The translations under genes and the position numbers were made by a program. DNA of 64,000 nt from Clostridium sp. Marseille-P2415 (GTDB taxonomy: Bacteria; Bacillota; Clostridia; Lachnospirales; Lachnospiraceae). Below the pieces are notes generated by a model. That model was not told the origin of the DNA. It saw nothing but the letters and a program-made list of their open reading frames with translations, and made no database searches. The stretch covers positions 225,573-289,572 of the forward strand of contig NZ_LT732526.1 in the NCBI RefSeq assembly GCF_900155545.1, in the 5' to 3' direction. Below are positions 15,782 to 25,000 of the stretch, piece by piece (the first letter of the stretch is position 1; every line of letters begins with the position of its first letter).

Positions 15782-16600
15782 ATGAAAAAACTATTGTTTG
15801 GTATATCCGGTTTACCGTTATTCGATGGTATAAAACGTTATAATTATGTAACGGGCATTCATTATCTGAAATCTATAGGGCTTGATGCCATGGAACTGCT
15901 TTTTGTCCGGAATGTCAATGTAACGGATAACAATAAGGAGGCCATATTCGAGGCAAAGCAGAAGGAAAGCTTTTATCTTTCAGCCCATGCATCACATTAT
16001 ATAAATCTAAATGCCGATGATATCACGAAACAGGATCAATCAGTCAAAAGGATAATTGCTGCTGCAGAAGGGTTGATAAAGGTCAAAGGAAAGAGTTTGA
16101 TATTTCATCCAGGTTTTTACTTAAATGACTCTAAAGAGGAAGCTTATGCAACCATTAAGAGCAATCTGATGAAGCTTCCTGATTGTGGGGTGGATTACAG
16201 GCTTGAGACGACTGGAAAGGGATCGCAGTTCGGAACGCTGGAGGAATTGGTTTCGCTATGTAAAGAACTTTCTCTGTGCAAGCTTTGTATTGATTTCTCA
16301 CACATTCACGCGAGATCAAACGGTGGTCTTAGAAGCTATGATGATTTCGCCGGTATTCTAAAGTATGTTCTTGACAATCTGGGCAGAACCGCCATAGAAG
16401 ATCTGCATATTCACATGGGGGGAATAAAATACACTCTGAAAGGGGAAAGAAGTCATGCTCCATTAATGGAAAGCGACTTCAACTACAGAGAATGTCTAAG
16501 GGCTATAAAGGATTTTGGTGTACGGGGGTGTATAATTGCTGAAGGGCCTCTTTTGGAGAGGGATGCTTTGCTTCTAAAGGAAACCTATGAAAAATTATAA
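15782..16600 (+). CDS. Endonuclease IV-like TIM-barrel protein
   Basis: The 272-residue protein has the metal-ligand pattern of the AP endonuclease family 2 fold: HASHYINLN, IFHPGFY, RLETTGKGS, CIDFSHIHAR, DLHIHMGG and IIAEGP. In true endonuclease IV these His, Asp and Glu residues hold three zinc ions that cut at abasic sites; related barrels are sugar isomerases. AGGAAGAGG precedes the ATG at 15782, which I prefer to an in-frame ATG at 15755 lacking a site. The usual DxH motif is replaced by SHAPL. It may be a DNA-repair nuclease or an isomerase-like relative. Confidence 0.72.
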   Translation: MKKLLFGISGLPLFDGIKRYNYVTGIHYLKSIGLDAMELLFVRNVNVTDNNKEAIFEAKQKESFYLSAHASHYINLNADDITKQDQSVKRIIAAAEGLIKVKGKSLIFHPGFYLNDSKEEAYATIKSNLMKLPDCGVDYRLETTGKGSQFGTLEELVSLCKELSLCKLCIDFSHIHARSNGGLRSYDDFAGILKYVLDNLGRTAIEDLHIHMGGIKYTLKGERSHAPLMESDFNYRECLRAIKDFGVRGCIIAEGPLLERDALLLKETYEKL

Positions 16601-16705
16601 TGATATATAAGCTTTGGAAGGCTGTAAGCTATTGAGTCAAAGCGATATCTGTGATAAAATTTCAGGGAAGAGCAAAGATTGAATCCCCATAGGAGGAAAA
16701 AATAC

Positions 16706-17170
16706 ATGTCCAAAATGGTAGTATATCATGGCAGCTATACAATCGTAAAAGATCCATATGTAAAATCCGGACATTACACCAAAGATTTTGGAAATGGATT
16801 TTATTGTACCATTATGAAAGAACAGGCAGAGAGATGGGCTAAGCGCTATAATACGCCAATGGTGAATATTTATGAGGTAAAAATAGATGATTCACTTAGA
16901 ATACTGGAATTTAAAGAAATGACAGAAAAGTGGCTTGACTTTATTATTGATTGTAGACATGGAAAAGAGCATAATTATGATATCGTTATAGGAGCGATGG
17001 CAAATGATCAGATCTATAATTATATAGCAGATTACATGGAGGGTATCATTACTAGAGAACAGTTTTGGATTATGGCAAAGTTTAAATATCCGACACATCA
17101 GATCAATTTCTGTACAAAAGAGGCGATAAACTGTTTAAAATATCGTGACTGTCAGGAGGTAATAAGGTGA
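16706..17170 (+). CDS. DUF3990 protein, putative ADP-ribosyltransferase-like toxin
   Basis: The 154-residue protein starts at the ATG at 16706, ten bases after AGGAGG. It carries VVYHGSYTIV, YTKDFGNGFYCT, AERWAKRY, YDIVIGAMAND and HQINFCTKEAINCL, the pattern I recall for DUF3990. This family is thought to share the ART fold, with the H and Y of the first motifs at the NAD site. The next gene overlaps by four bases, and such pairs resemble toxin-antitoxin modules. Base use is more AT-rich than the flanking genes, suggesting acquisition. No activity is shown by the sequence alone. Confidence 0.72.
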   Translation: MSKMVVYHGSYTIVKDPYVKSGHYTKDFGNGFYCTIMKEQAERWAKRYNTPMVNIYEVKIDDSLRILEFKEMTEKWLDFIIDCRHGKEHNYDIVIGAMANDQIYNYIADYMEGIITREQFWIMAKFKYPTHQINFCTKEAINCLKYRDCQEVIR

Positions 17171-17625
17171 TAGGGAGAGAAGAGAAGAAGGATAATGATT
17201 TATTTTTTACATGTAGTTTCATTGACTATGTAGCAAGAAAAACAAAAAATAAAAGGAATATTGTTGTACAGAAACTTGGTAAAGATAGGATAGAAAAGAT
17301 ATATGACTTAGCAGATATTTATCATAGCTATAATATAGAACAGGTTGCTGCAGAGTTTATAGAAGAAGCGGAAATACCTATAGGTACTTTTGATAATGTG
17401 AAAGAATGTAACTATGCGATTCCTACACATTGGGATATTGGAAAAGTATATAAGCGGCTGATAATAGGCGTTGCCGCTGCAAAAAACATTGATATTATCG
17501 AAGCATTGTTTGAAGTATATGATTCCTTTATTTGTGAATTACTGGATGATTATAATGGTAGTTTTTATTATGAAAATCCTCAATTTATACTAGAAACTTA
17601 TTTATCAGGTAAGTTAGAAGATTAA
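17167..17625 (+). CDS. Partner of the DUF3990 protein, antitoxin-like, unknown family
   Basis: This 152-residue soluble protein starts with GTG, overlapping the DUF3990 stop as GTGA; GGAGG at 17155-17159 supports the start. It ends YENPQFILETYLSGKLED. A central YAIPTHWDIGKVYKRLI segment and an N-terminal FTCSFIDYVARKTKNKRN stand out. I do not recognise a DNA-binding domain. Coupling suggests the two proteins are made in fixed ratio, as toxin and antitoxin would be, although the order would be toxin first. Function is inferred from context only. Confidence 0.6.
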   Translation: MIGREEKKDNDLFFTCSFIDYVARKTKNKRNIVVQKLGKDRIEKIYDLADIYHSYNIEQVAAEFIEEAEIPIGTFDNVKECNYAIPTHWDIGKVYKRLIIGVAAAKNIDIIEALFEVYDSFICELLDDYNGSFYYENPQFILETYLSGKLED

Positions 17626-17731
17626 GTTTAATGAAGTAAATCCAAAATATTTATTTTACTACGTGACAAGCGAGGTTGGATAAAATCGGTTAGATGCTTA
17701 TACAGCCAAAGATATAAGAAAAGTTCTTACA

Positions 17732-17800
17732 CCGCTAACACCGAAACAATTACAAGATCAATTCATCATCTTCGTCCACCCAATCGGCAAATGTCAATTT
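17732..17800 (+). pseudogene. Possible remnant of a type I restriction specificity subunit (HsdS)
   Basis: One frame reads PLTPKQLQDQFIIFVHPIG then KCQF. This resembles the repeated HsdS segment (PPLxLQxQFxxFVxxIDKSKF) at the end of target-recognition domains. There is no start, and the surrounding frame is broken, so at most a fragment survives between the DUF3990 pair and the next small gene. Confidence 0.4.
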
Positions 17801-17867
17801 GTTTACCGGAGTATTCGCTTAAATGACCGTCTGTATAAAATTCGAAATATCAGTGAGGTGAATTTAT

Positions 17868-18092
17868 ATGTTAAAAAAAGCCTTGAAATCTGCGATAGGA
17901 GTAAGTATAGGAGTAACGATTGGCAGCGTTGTTTTGCCCCGGGTACTATTTTCCGAGCTTTATAACAATACATATCCGCCTATATTAAAACAGATACTGC
18001 TATATTTTATAATTTCCTATATTATTTGCTTTCTTGTTGCTCTGTTGGTCGAATGGATAAAAGCAAAGGTATTAAACGCCGATAATCGTTGA
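17868..18092 (+). CDS. Small two-helix membrane protein
   Basis: This 74-residue protein has hydrophobic segments at about 9-28 and 40-63, and a basic C-terminus. GAGGTG lies before the ATG. I do not recognise a family. The last codons lie inside the left arm of a 19-bp hairpin, so the coding end doubles as a likely terminator. Confidence 0.6.
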   Translation: MLKKALKSAIGVSIGVTIGSVVLPRVLFSELYNNTYPPILKQILLYFIISYIICFLVALLVEWIKAKVLNADNR

Positions 18093-18119
18093 TAAGATTG
18101 TCGGCGTTTAATACCTTTG
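18064..18119. terminator. 19-bp perfect hairpin at the end of the small membrane protein gene
   Basis: Bases 18064-18082 (CAAAGGTATTAAACGCCGA) pair perfectly with 18101-18119, around an 18-base loop that contains the stop codon. The T-run after it is short, so it may be a bidirectional terminator for the converging PL11 gene or an RNA-stability element. Confidence 0.6.
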
Positions 18120-18136
18120 TTGACTGCAAGGGTGTG

Positions 18137-19969
18137 CTAATGATTTCCTGTTAATTTAATTGCCGGCGTTGGTGGCTCAGACATGCCATTACCAAGGAAA
18201 AAGCTGGTATGGGGAGGCTGATTGTATGCAACATTTTGCCAGGCGACACCCAGGCGGTATACCGGATCATGCATGAGGGTATAAATACGCCGGGTGGTGA
18301 CGTCAGTCGTTGTATAAATACGCAGATAACGATTGTCGGATGTTCTGAAAACAACCTCTTCTCTCCAGTCACCAAAGAGGTCGGCCTGTAAACATGGGGT
18401 TGCCTTGGTCCCGTTATTGGAAGCGCAGCCGTCGGCACTGAGCAAGGTTTTGCCGCCATACTTGGTAATGGTTGTTCCGTCTAATAATTCTCTGAGTTCA
18501 TCCCCGTCCCACCAGATGGCGAAATTCACCTGAGAGGGGGCGGTGCCTATATTTTGCCCGGTACTGCTGTATAAGGGGGACCCGGAAGCCCATACTTCCT
18601 CTCCGGGATAGCTGGCTGTTATATCAGCAGAGCAGGCTCTGCCTATATCGCTTGAAGCGTTGAATTTAAATAGTACACTGCCTGTTTTCGCGTCACGCAT
18701 AGCAGCCCCGACTCCGCCGTTACTTTTCGTGGACTCAAAGCAGCTCCAGATTTCCAAACCGGGACGATTCGGGTTTAAGTCTCCTAAATGCATGGCGTCA
18801 CCGTGTTGTAAGCCGGTTGTATATAACCCTTTTCCGTTGTTGTCTATGGTACAGGCTCCATATACAATTTCATCCATGCCGTCACCATCTACATCAGCAA
18901 CACTGAGATTGTGGTTTCCCTGTCCCGCGTAACCGGAGTTACCACTGCTGTTACTGTCGAAAGTCCAGCGTTTTGTGAGTTTGGAACCGTTCCAGTCATA
19001 TGCTGTAAGAACTGCTCTTGTGTAATATCCGCGGCACATGACCAGACTTGGATGCACTCCGTCCAGATAAGCAATGCATGCAAGAAAACGGTCTACACGG
19101 TTCCCATAGGAATCTCCCCAATCTGATACCTTTCCTCTGCCCGGTTCATAATTCGCCGTATAGAGCGCTTTTCCGGTAAGCCCTTCAAATATAGTTAAAT
19201 ACTCTGGCCCTGACAATATATATCCGGAAGAATTTCTGTAATCTGCACTGGGGTTTCCAATGACGGTACCAAGACCGTCTTTGCTTCCATCCGCTGTTTT
19301 ACAGGCAACCTCGGCTTTTCCGTCGCCGTCTAAATCATATACCATAAACTGAGTATAGTGAGCGCCTGCCCGTATATTTTTGCCTAAGTCGATTCTCCAA
19401 AGGCGGGTTCCGTTCATTTTATAAGCATCCAGGTATACGTTGCCGGTGTATCCGCTTTGAGAATTGTCTTTCGCATTCGAGGGATCCCATTTCAATATAA
19501 TTTCATATTGTCCATCCCCATCTAAATCTCCTACGCTGCAATCATTCGCATTGTAGGTATAAGAAACTCCATCCGGTGTCGTACCTCCCGACGGTATCTG
19601 CAGAGGAATTTGCAGATAATTGCTGTTCCATACACGGACAGCAGATGATTTTTTCTGTTCTGCACCATTGACTACAGCGCTTACTTCATAAGAGGAACTG
19701 GTGTTTCCTGCCGTATCTAGGTAATTACTGGCTCCGGTAACAGTTGCTATTTTCGTTGATCCACGATAAAGGTTATAAGAAACGCCCGAGTTTTCAGTCC
19801 CTAAAACTCTCCAGCTGATAAAAACACCATTATTTACTTTAACGGCTGTTACACCGCGGTCTAAGTATTCCATCTGCCTTGTCGGGGCTGCTGTTGCCAT
19901 TCCCTGCGGAAGGTTCAATACAAAAACAATTGCAAAAATTAAAGTAATGAGAATTGATTTTTTAAACAT
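18137..19969 (-). CDS. Secreted rhamnogalacturonan lyase, family PL11
   Basis: The 610-residue protein has a signal peptide (about 1-28), a small fibronectin-like domain (about 30-110) and the PL11 eight-bladed propeller. Repeated calcium loops DLDGDGQYEI, DLDGDGKAEV and DVDGDGMDEI are present, as is the signature GNHNLSVADVDGDG. It resembles Bacillus YesW/YesX, which cut the rhamnose-galacturonate backbone of rhamnogalacturonan I by beta-elimination outside the cell. The unsaturated products are substrates for GH105 enzymes, and one is encoded at 29699 in this window. Length is normal for the family. Confidence 0.93.
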   Translation of the reverse strand: MFKKSILITLIFAIVFVLNLPQGMATAAPTRQMEYLDRGVTAVKVNNGVFISWRVLGTENSGVSYNLYRGSTKIATVTGASNYLDTAGNTSSSYEVSAVVNGAEQKKSSAVRVWNSNYLQIPLQIPSGGTTPDGVSYTYNANDCSVGDLDGDGQYEIILKWDPSNAKDNSQSGYTGNVYLDAYKMNGTRLWRIDLGKNIRAGAHYTQFMVYDLDGDGKAEVACKTADGSKDGLGTVIGNPSADYRNSSGYILSGPEYLTIFEGLTGKALYTANYEPGRGKVSDWGDSYGNRVDRFLACIAYLDGVHPSLVMCRGYYTRAVLTAYDWNGSKLTKRWTFDSNSSGNSGYAGQGNHNLSVADVDGDGMDEIVYGACTIDNNGKGLYTTGLQHGDAMHLGDLNPNRPGLEIWSCFESTKSNGGVGAAMRDAKTGSVLFKFNASSDIGRACSADITASYPGEEVWASGSPLYSSTGQNIGTAPSQVNFAIWWDGDELRELLDGTTITKYGGKTLLSADGCASNNGTKATPCLQADLFGDWREEVVFRTSDNRYLRIYTTTDVTTRRIYTLMHDPVYRLGVAWQNVAYNQPPHTSFFLGNGMSEPPTPAIKLTGNH

Positions 19970-20112
19970 CTCCTTACCTCCTTATTTTTATTTGGTTTTT
20001 GAAAAGCTTCCTTTCACGATTATTTTATTCACGTAATCAATATAATGATCTCTTGTAAAACATGCATGATGAAATTTGCACTCTTTTGTCAAAAAATGTG
20101 AACGGATAAAAA

Positions 20113-21009
20113 TCATTCCTCCAAAGAGTCCGTTTCCTTTTTACGATATTCAATTGCAGTCATTCCTGTGATACTTTTAAATAACTTGGAAAAATATGCT
20201 ATATCATAGTAGCCTACATTTTGTGCAATTATATTTACATGAAGATTTGTTGTTTTTAATAATTTTTTTGCCTCTTCCATTCGAATATGAATGAGCAATT
20301 GCAATGGGGTTTGTCCGTATTTTAATTTTGTACAGCGTATCATATATGCGGGATGAAAAGAAAATTTGTGTGCCAATTCCGTCAAATTAAAAGGTTCCGC
20401 ATAGGAAAGCTTTAAAAAACTGTAGATTTCCTCAGCAAGATCTTTCTCATGAGGCTTTTCACCGGATTCACAAATGTGAGCTATTATTTTCATAAAGAGA
20501 ATCTGGTAATCAATTTGTGAAGAGGCTGAATTGTAGAATAGTTTTTGCTGATTGTATTTATCAATCTTAACTTGGGATATCTGATCCAAATATTCCTCAA
20601 TATCTCTGTTATATTTGGGATTTACCGTTCCATATTGCGGGATGGAGATATAAAATTTGTCCTTTTGATAATATTTATTTTTATTCATCTTAGCCGGTAA
20701 ATAATGAGCCGGCTTCTCGGAGAATGTAAAATCACCGGTGGAATAAAAATGGATCCAGGAAAAGACAGTATCTTCATTACAGTGACGATAACCTGCATGG
20801 GTTCTGTCAGGCGCTAAAATCAAAAATTGTCCCTTGTTCACATCAAAGTGTTTTCCGTCTTCCTCCATATACATAGTCCCGCTGCGAACATAAATCAAAT
20901 CAAACGTGTTATGAATGACACGCCGCTCATGTTTGTCGCCTTTGCGAAAAATGGATATACCGCCAACGATTAAATGGGGCATAGGCGGGCTGATAAAATT
21001 TATAAACAT
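20113..21009 (-). CDS. AraC-family regulator (cupin plus HTH)
   Basis: The 298-residue protein has an N-terminal cupin sensing domain (about 1-100; YVRSGTMYMEEDGKHFDVNKGQFLIL) and a C-terminal double helix-turn-helix (about 200-295; NLTELAHKFSFHPAYMIRCTKLKYGQTP and NIIAQNVGYYDIAYFSKLFKSITGMT). GGAGGA seven bases upstream selects the ATG at 21009 over an earlier one. It is divergent from the symporter and DUF1680 genes and upstream of PL11, so it probably activates arabinan or pectin genes in response to a sugar. Confidence 0.88.
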   Translation of the reverse strand: MFINFISPPMPHLIVGGISIFRKGDKHERRVIHNTFDLIYVRSGTMYMEEDGKHFDVNKGQFLILAPDRTHAGYRHCNEDTVFSWIHFYSTGDFTFSEKPAHYLPAKMNKNKYYQKDKFYISIPQYGTVNPKYNRDIEEYLDQISQVKIDKYNQQKLFYNSASSQIDYQILFMKIIAHICESGEKPHEKDLAEEIYSFLKLSYAEPFNLTELAHKFSFHPAYMIRCTKLKYGQTPLQLLIHIRMEEAKKLLKTTNLHVNIIAQNVGYYDIAYFSKLFKSITGMTAIEYRKKETDSLEE

Positions 21010-21169
21010 TGTGCTATCCTCCAAATGAATCATGAAGTTTATTGTATTATTTTATCACTATTTCATAATTTATACAAGAAAAAATGCATTTTATTATATA
21101 AATTTAGCTAAAATCATCATATAATAAGTTTGTTTTCTTGATTATAAGATTTTGATTCCCCAATTATAA

Positions 21170-21190
21170 TGACCTTGTACAAGCAGGTCA
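21170..21190. promoter_or_regulatory. Inverted repeat TGACCT-N9-AGGTCA upstream of the symporter
   Basis: Six-base arms TGACCT and AGGTCA flank nine bases, just after a TATAAT (21165-21170). Another TGACCTGCC occurs at 21227. It lies in the divergent AraC-symporter region and could be a regulator site or a leader hairpin. AraC sites are usually direct repeats, which weakens the link to the neighbouring gene. Confidence 0.35.
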
Positions 21191-21275
21191 AATGTAAGGA
21201 CGGTCAGGAAGGAGGAAACCGATTCCATGACCTGCCGGAGAATTTCATCGAAAAAAACGATTGGGAGGGTTATTT

Positions 21276-22532
21276 ATGGGTTCATCTGATTCAAAAATAA
21301 AAAAGGTATTAAAAAACTATCAATTTTCATTTATTTTATTATCAGGCGTAGTAGCTGGCGCTCTTATTGGATTCATATTCGGCGAAAAGGCGTCCGTGTT
21401 ACAGCCATTTGCAGATGTGTTTCTCAATTTGGTGTTTTGTCTTATCGTTCCTGTTGTATTTGTATCAATTGCTAATTCAATTGCAAATATGGGGAATTTA
21501 AAAAAGCTGGGCAAAGTTTTAGGTATCTTTTTTGCTGTAATTGTTATTGGCGGTCTTATCACATCCTTGCTGGCTGTGAGCGCTGTTACCATTTTTAATC
21601 CGGCGAAAGGCGTAGCCGTTGAGTTTACGGAAGAAATTGACCCGGGAAATACTTCGCTGAATTTTGTTAATATGTTTACAACGTCTGATTTTGTAAATTT
21701 ATTATCGATTAAAAACATGATGGCATTAATTATTTTTGCGATTCTGTTTGGGATTGCGGTGGCAAGCATAGGTAAAAAAGGAGATCCGGTGGTAAACTTA
21801 TTTACCAGTTTAAGCGAAGCGCTTGGCAAAATGGTCTCTATCGTTATGTTATATGCTCCGGTGGGCATTGCCTGCTATTTTGCTACTCTCATTGGCAAAA
21901 TGGGCAGTCAGATTATTGGTTCTGTAGCCCGTATGTCCATTATTTATGCAGTATTCTGCAGCTTGTTTTTTATTGCCTTTGGCATTATAGTTCCTTTTCT
22001 CAGCGGTGGGAGAGAGGCTGTCCGGCGCTATTGGACGCATATCTGGTTACCGGCAACGACTGCGGCAGGTGCATGCAGCAGTACAGCATGTATTCCGGTC
22101 AATCTTTTAGCAGCTAAAAAAATGGGGATTTCAGATGAAATCAGCAGTTTAGTAATTCCGTTAGGTGCCAGTATGCATAAAAATGGTGTTGTTTCCGTTC
22201 AAATTGTTAAAATAGCTTTTTTATTTGGCGTTTTTAACATGGTTATGGGACCGGAGGATATTGTAAAGGCAGTTATTGTTGCACTTCTTAGCGGAATTAT
22301 AGTTGGAACCATTCCCAGCGGCGGATTTATTGGTGAAATATTTATCTGTACTGCATTTGGTTTTCCAACATCTGTAATTCCGGTTATTGTAATTATGGGA
22401 ACAATTACAGATCCTTTCTGCACCATGAATAATGTAACCGGGGATACAGCCATGGCAATGCTGATTACGCGGATTGTAGAAGGAAAGAACTGGATCATAA
22501 AAAAAGCAGAAAGCATTGCAGAACATGAATGA
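21276..22532 (+). CDS. Dicarboxylate/amino acid:cation symporter (DAACS family)
   Basis: The 418-residue protein has helical hairpins and the serine/glycine-rich signatures of GltP/DctA-type carriers, including AGACSSTACIPVN (HP1 region), GASMHKNGVVS (TM7 region) and GDTAMAMLITRIV (TM8). These couple Na+ or H+ to uptake of glutamate, aspartate, serine or C4-dicarboxylates. GGGAGGG precedes the ATG at 21276. The DUF1680 gene starts 16 bases after its stop, so the two form an operon. A DAACS carrier linked to a glycosidase is unusual. Confidence 0.87.
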   Translation: MGSSDSKIKKVLKNYQFSFILLSGVVAGALIGFIFGEKASVLQPFADVFLNLVFCLIVPVVFVSIANSIANMGNLKKLGKVLGIFFAVIVIGGLITSLLAVSAVTIFNPAKGVAVEFTEEIDPGNTSLNFVNMFTTSDFVNLLSIKNMMALIIFAILFGIAVASIGKKGDPVVNLFTSLSEALGKMVSIVMLYAPVGIACYFATLIGKMGSQIIGSVARMSIIYAVFCSLFFIAFGIIVPFLSGGREAVRRYWTHIWLPATTAAGACSSTACIPVNLLAAKKMGISDEISSLVIPLGASMHKNGVVSVQIVKIAFLFGVFNMVMGPEDIVKAVIVALLSGIIVGTIPSGGFIGEIFICTAFGFPTSVIPVIVIMGTITDPFCTMNNVTGDTAMAMLITRIVEGKNWIIKKAESIAEHE

Positions 22533-22548
22533 AACCGGAGGTATTGAC

Positions 22549-24807
22549 ATGACACCCGATGAGATTATTTTACAAGATCTTGAAGAAATATATATAGGAA
22601 ACTTAAATACAGTAGATGCAGATTTAGCATTACCGTGCAGGGGAAGACTCGGATCTGATTTTTGCTGGCAGTCAAAGGAAACACTCTTTTTAAGTCATGA
22701 TGGGAAAGTAACGCGGCCTTCCTATGGAGTTGGAAACCGGATCGTTCCGCTTATTGTTACCGCTCATTATAAAAATGCGTGCGCGCAGAAGGAATATAAA
22801 GTGACGGTATTGAAACAGCCCCGTGATACCGCGTTTACGGAAATTTTACCGGTAAACATACAAGCTGAAATGGGAGGTCCGGTAACCTTACCTCCTGTTG
22901 TAATTGCAACGGAAGACACAGGGGGCCGGGTTACGCTTCCTGTGGTCTGGGAAGTGTTTGAAATGCCATCCGATCCTTGCGTCATCCATATTACAGGCAT
23001 CATAGAAAAAATTGATTTAAGAGCAGAAGCGATTATAGAGTTTCAGGCAGATATTGAGGCAGAACAAGAAAGCGTTCCTGAGGTTAAGGCGGCTTTTTTC
23101 CCAACAGGGTCTGTAAACTTAAAAGACGGCACTCTGTTTTATGAAGCTCAGGAGCACATGATTCAATATCTGCTTCAAACGGATGATGATCAGATGTTAT
23201 ATAATTTTCGGGCTGCAGCTGGTTTGGATACAAAGAAAGCTCAGCCCATGACCGGCTGGGATGCGCCTGAATGCAGCTTAAAAGGACATACGACCGGACA
23301 TTACTTATCGGCTCTTGCATTAGGCTTGAATGCAGCCCACAATCCGGATTTAAGCAGGAAAACGGATTATATGATCCAGTCACTGGAAGAATGTCAGGAG
23401 GCCCTTGAAAAACGCGGCTGTCATTCCGGATTTCTGAGTGCTTACTCCGAGGAACAGTTTGATTTATTAGAAAAATATACAACATATCCAACGATATGGG
23501 CCCCTTATTATACCTTAGATAAAATCATGTCAGGACTATTGGACTGTTATTTGATTGGGAATAATCAAAAAGCCCTTAAAATAGTTACTAAAATGGGGGA
23601 TTGGGTCTTTGAACGGTTATCGAAGCTCTCCCAAAAACAGTTAAATAAAATGTGGTCTTTGTACATTGCCGGAGAATTTGGCGGGATGATTTCGGTAATG
23701 GTTCATCTGTATCATGTGACCCAAAATGAAAAGTACAGAAAAGCAGCATACTTTTTTGGCAATGAAAGGCTGTTTTATCCCATGCAGGAAAATATCGATA
23801 CATTAAAGGACATGCATGCAAACCAGCATATACCTCAGATCATTGGTGCTCTGGAATTATTTAAGGCCGGGGGCTCCGAAAGATATTTCCGCATTGCAGA
23901 AAATTTTTGGAATATGGTTACAGCTTCCCATGCTTATAATATTGGCGGTGTCGGGGAAACCGAGATGTTTCATGAACCTGGCAGGGCAGCTGAATATATC
24001 ACGGATAAGACGGCAGAAAGCTGTGCCAGCTATAATATGTTAAGGCTTACTTCCATGCTGTTTGAATGGTGCCCCTCCGGTTCTCTGATGGATTATTATG
24101 AATTGGTTTTATACAATCACATCATGGCATCCGGCAGCCACACAGATGATGGCGGGACCACCTATTTTATGCCATTACGGCCGGCGGGGCAAAAGGAATA
24201 CAATACCGATGAGAATACCTGCTGCCATGGTACGGGATTGGAAAGCCGCTTTCGCTACATTCAGGATATCTATTCCTATCATGAGAAAGAGCTGTATGTA
24301 AATCTGTATATCGCCTCTGTCCTGGATACAGGCGATATGAAGTTAGAGCAGAACTGGTCTGTTAAGAATCCGGGTTACTCATCATTGGTTATAAAAACTG
24401 CAGGGGAACGAACATTATGTTTACGGGTACCTGCCTGGACCAAAGACGATTTTACAGTCAAAGTCTGTGGGCAAGAACAGAAAAAAGATCCTTTTACCGA
24501 TGGATACATACGTATCTCCCGGGATTGGAGTATCGGAGACACCATTGAAGTATATATGCCATATCGTTTTCGGATCATACCGGAACCCGGCCGTACGGAC
24601 CTCGTAAGTATTGCCTGCGGACCATTTATTTTAGCGGCATTATCGGAAAGTGAAGATTATTTGCTGTGTCCCGATGATATTGAAAGCCTGAACAGCGGCA
24701 TGAAGACACAGGATTCCCCCTTGCATTTTAATTGGAATGGGATATGCTATATGCCAATTGCAGAGGTTAATAAGGAAAAATATCATGTTTATTTCCGGCG
24801 TAAATAA
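22549..24807 (+). CDS. DUF1680 glycosidase, GH127/GH146-type beta-L-arabinofuranosidase
   Basis: The 752-residue protein starts with one or two bacterial Ig-like domains (about 1-165), followed by an (alpha/alpha)6 barrel. ESCASYNMLRLTSMLF and NTCCHGTGLESRFRY (about 560) contain the Cys-Cys pair and acidic residues that hold the catalytic Zn in this superfamily; the CCxGTGxE form is closer to GH146. There is no signal peptide, so it acts in the cytoplasm on imported arabino-oligosaccharides. GGAGG seven bases upstream fixes the ATG at 22549. Loss of arabinose side chains would expose the rhamnogalacturonan backbone. Confidence 0.87.
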   Translation: MTPDEIILQDLEEIYIGNLNTVDADLALPCRGRLGSDFCWQSKETLFLSHDGKVTRPSYGVGNRIVPLIVTAHYKNACAQKEYKVTVLKQPRDTAFTEILPVNIQAEMGGPVTLPPVVIATEDTGGRVTLPVVWEVFEMPSDPCVIHITGIIEKIDLRAEAIIEFQADIEAEQESVPEVKAAFFPTGSVNLKDGTLFYEAQEHMIQYLLQTDDDQMLYNFRAAAGLDTKKAQPMTGWDAPECSLKGHTTGHYLSALALGLNAAHNPDLSRKTDYMIQSLEECQEALEKRGCHSGFLSAYSEEQFDLLEKYTTYPTIWAPYYTLDKIMSGLLDCYLIGNNQKALKIVTKMGDWVFERLSKLSQKQLNKMWSLYIAGEFGGMISVMVHLYHVTQNEKYRKAAYFFGNERLFYPMQENIDTLKDMHANQHIPQIIGALELFKAGGSERYFRIAENFWNMVTASHAYNIGGVGETEMFHEPGRAAEYITDKTAESCASYNMLRLTSMLFEWCPSGSLMDYYELVLYNHIMASGSHTDDGGTTYFMPLRPAGQKEYNTDENTCCHGTGLESRFRYIQDIYSYHEKELYVNLYIASVLDTGDMKLEQNWSVKNPGYSSLVIKTAGERTLCLRVPAWTKDDFTVKVCGQEQKKDPFTDGYIRISRDWSIGDTIEVYMPYRFRIIPEPGRTDLVSIACGPFILAALSESEDYLLCPDDIESLNSGMKTQDSPLHFNWNGICYMPIAEVNKEKYHVYFRRK

Positions 24808-24819
24808 AACTGTCTCATA

Positions 24820-24869
24820 AGCAAAAAATGGAGCCCCAAAACGAATTTTGGAGCTCTGTTTTTTGCTTT
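24820..24869 (+). terminator. Rho-independent terminator after the DUF1680 gene
   Basis: GAGCCCCAAAA pairs with TTTTGGAGCTC across a CGAA loop, extended outward by AGCAAAAAA with TTTTTTGCT. The right arm supplies the T-run. Confidence 0.85.
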
Positions 24870-25000
24870 TTATAGATAATACCGGATATTCAAGCCGGAA
24901 CGGATCAATGAATAATTATTGACATCAGTGGGATAATAAACCAAAAAGTAATTTTCGAAGCAGTGTAAAATCATGAGGAAACCAGAAAGAAGATGGAATA

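Noticed and set aside
16892-17098. Antisense ORF inside DUF3990
   Set aside because: Shadow frame with no ribosome binding site; the plus frame is motif-supported.
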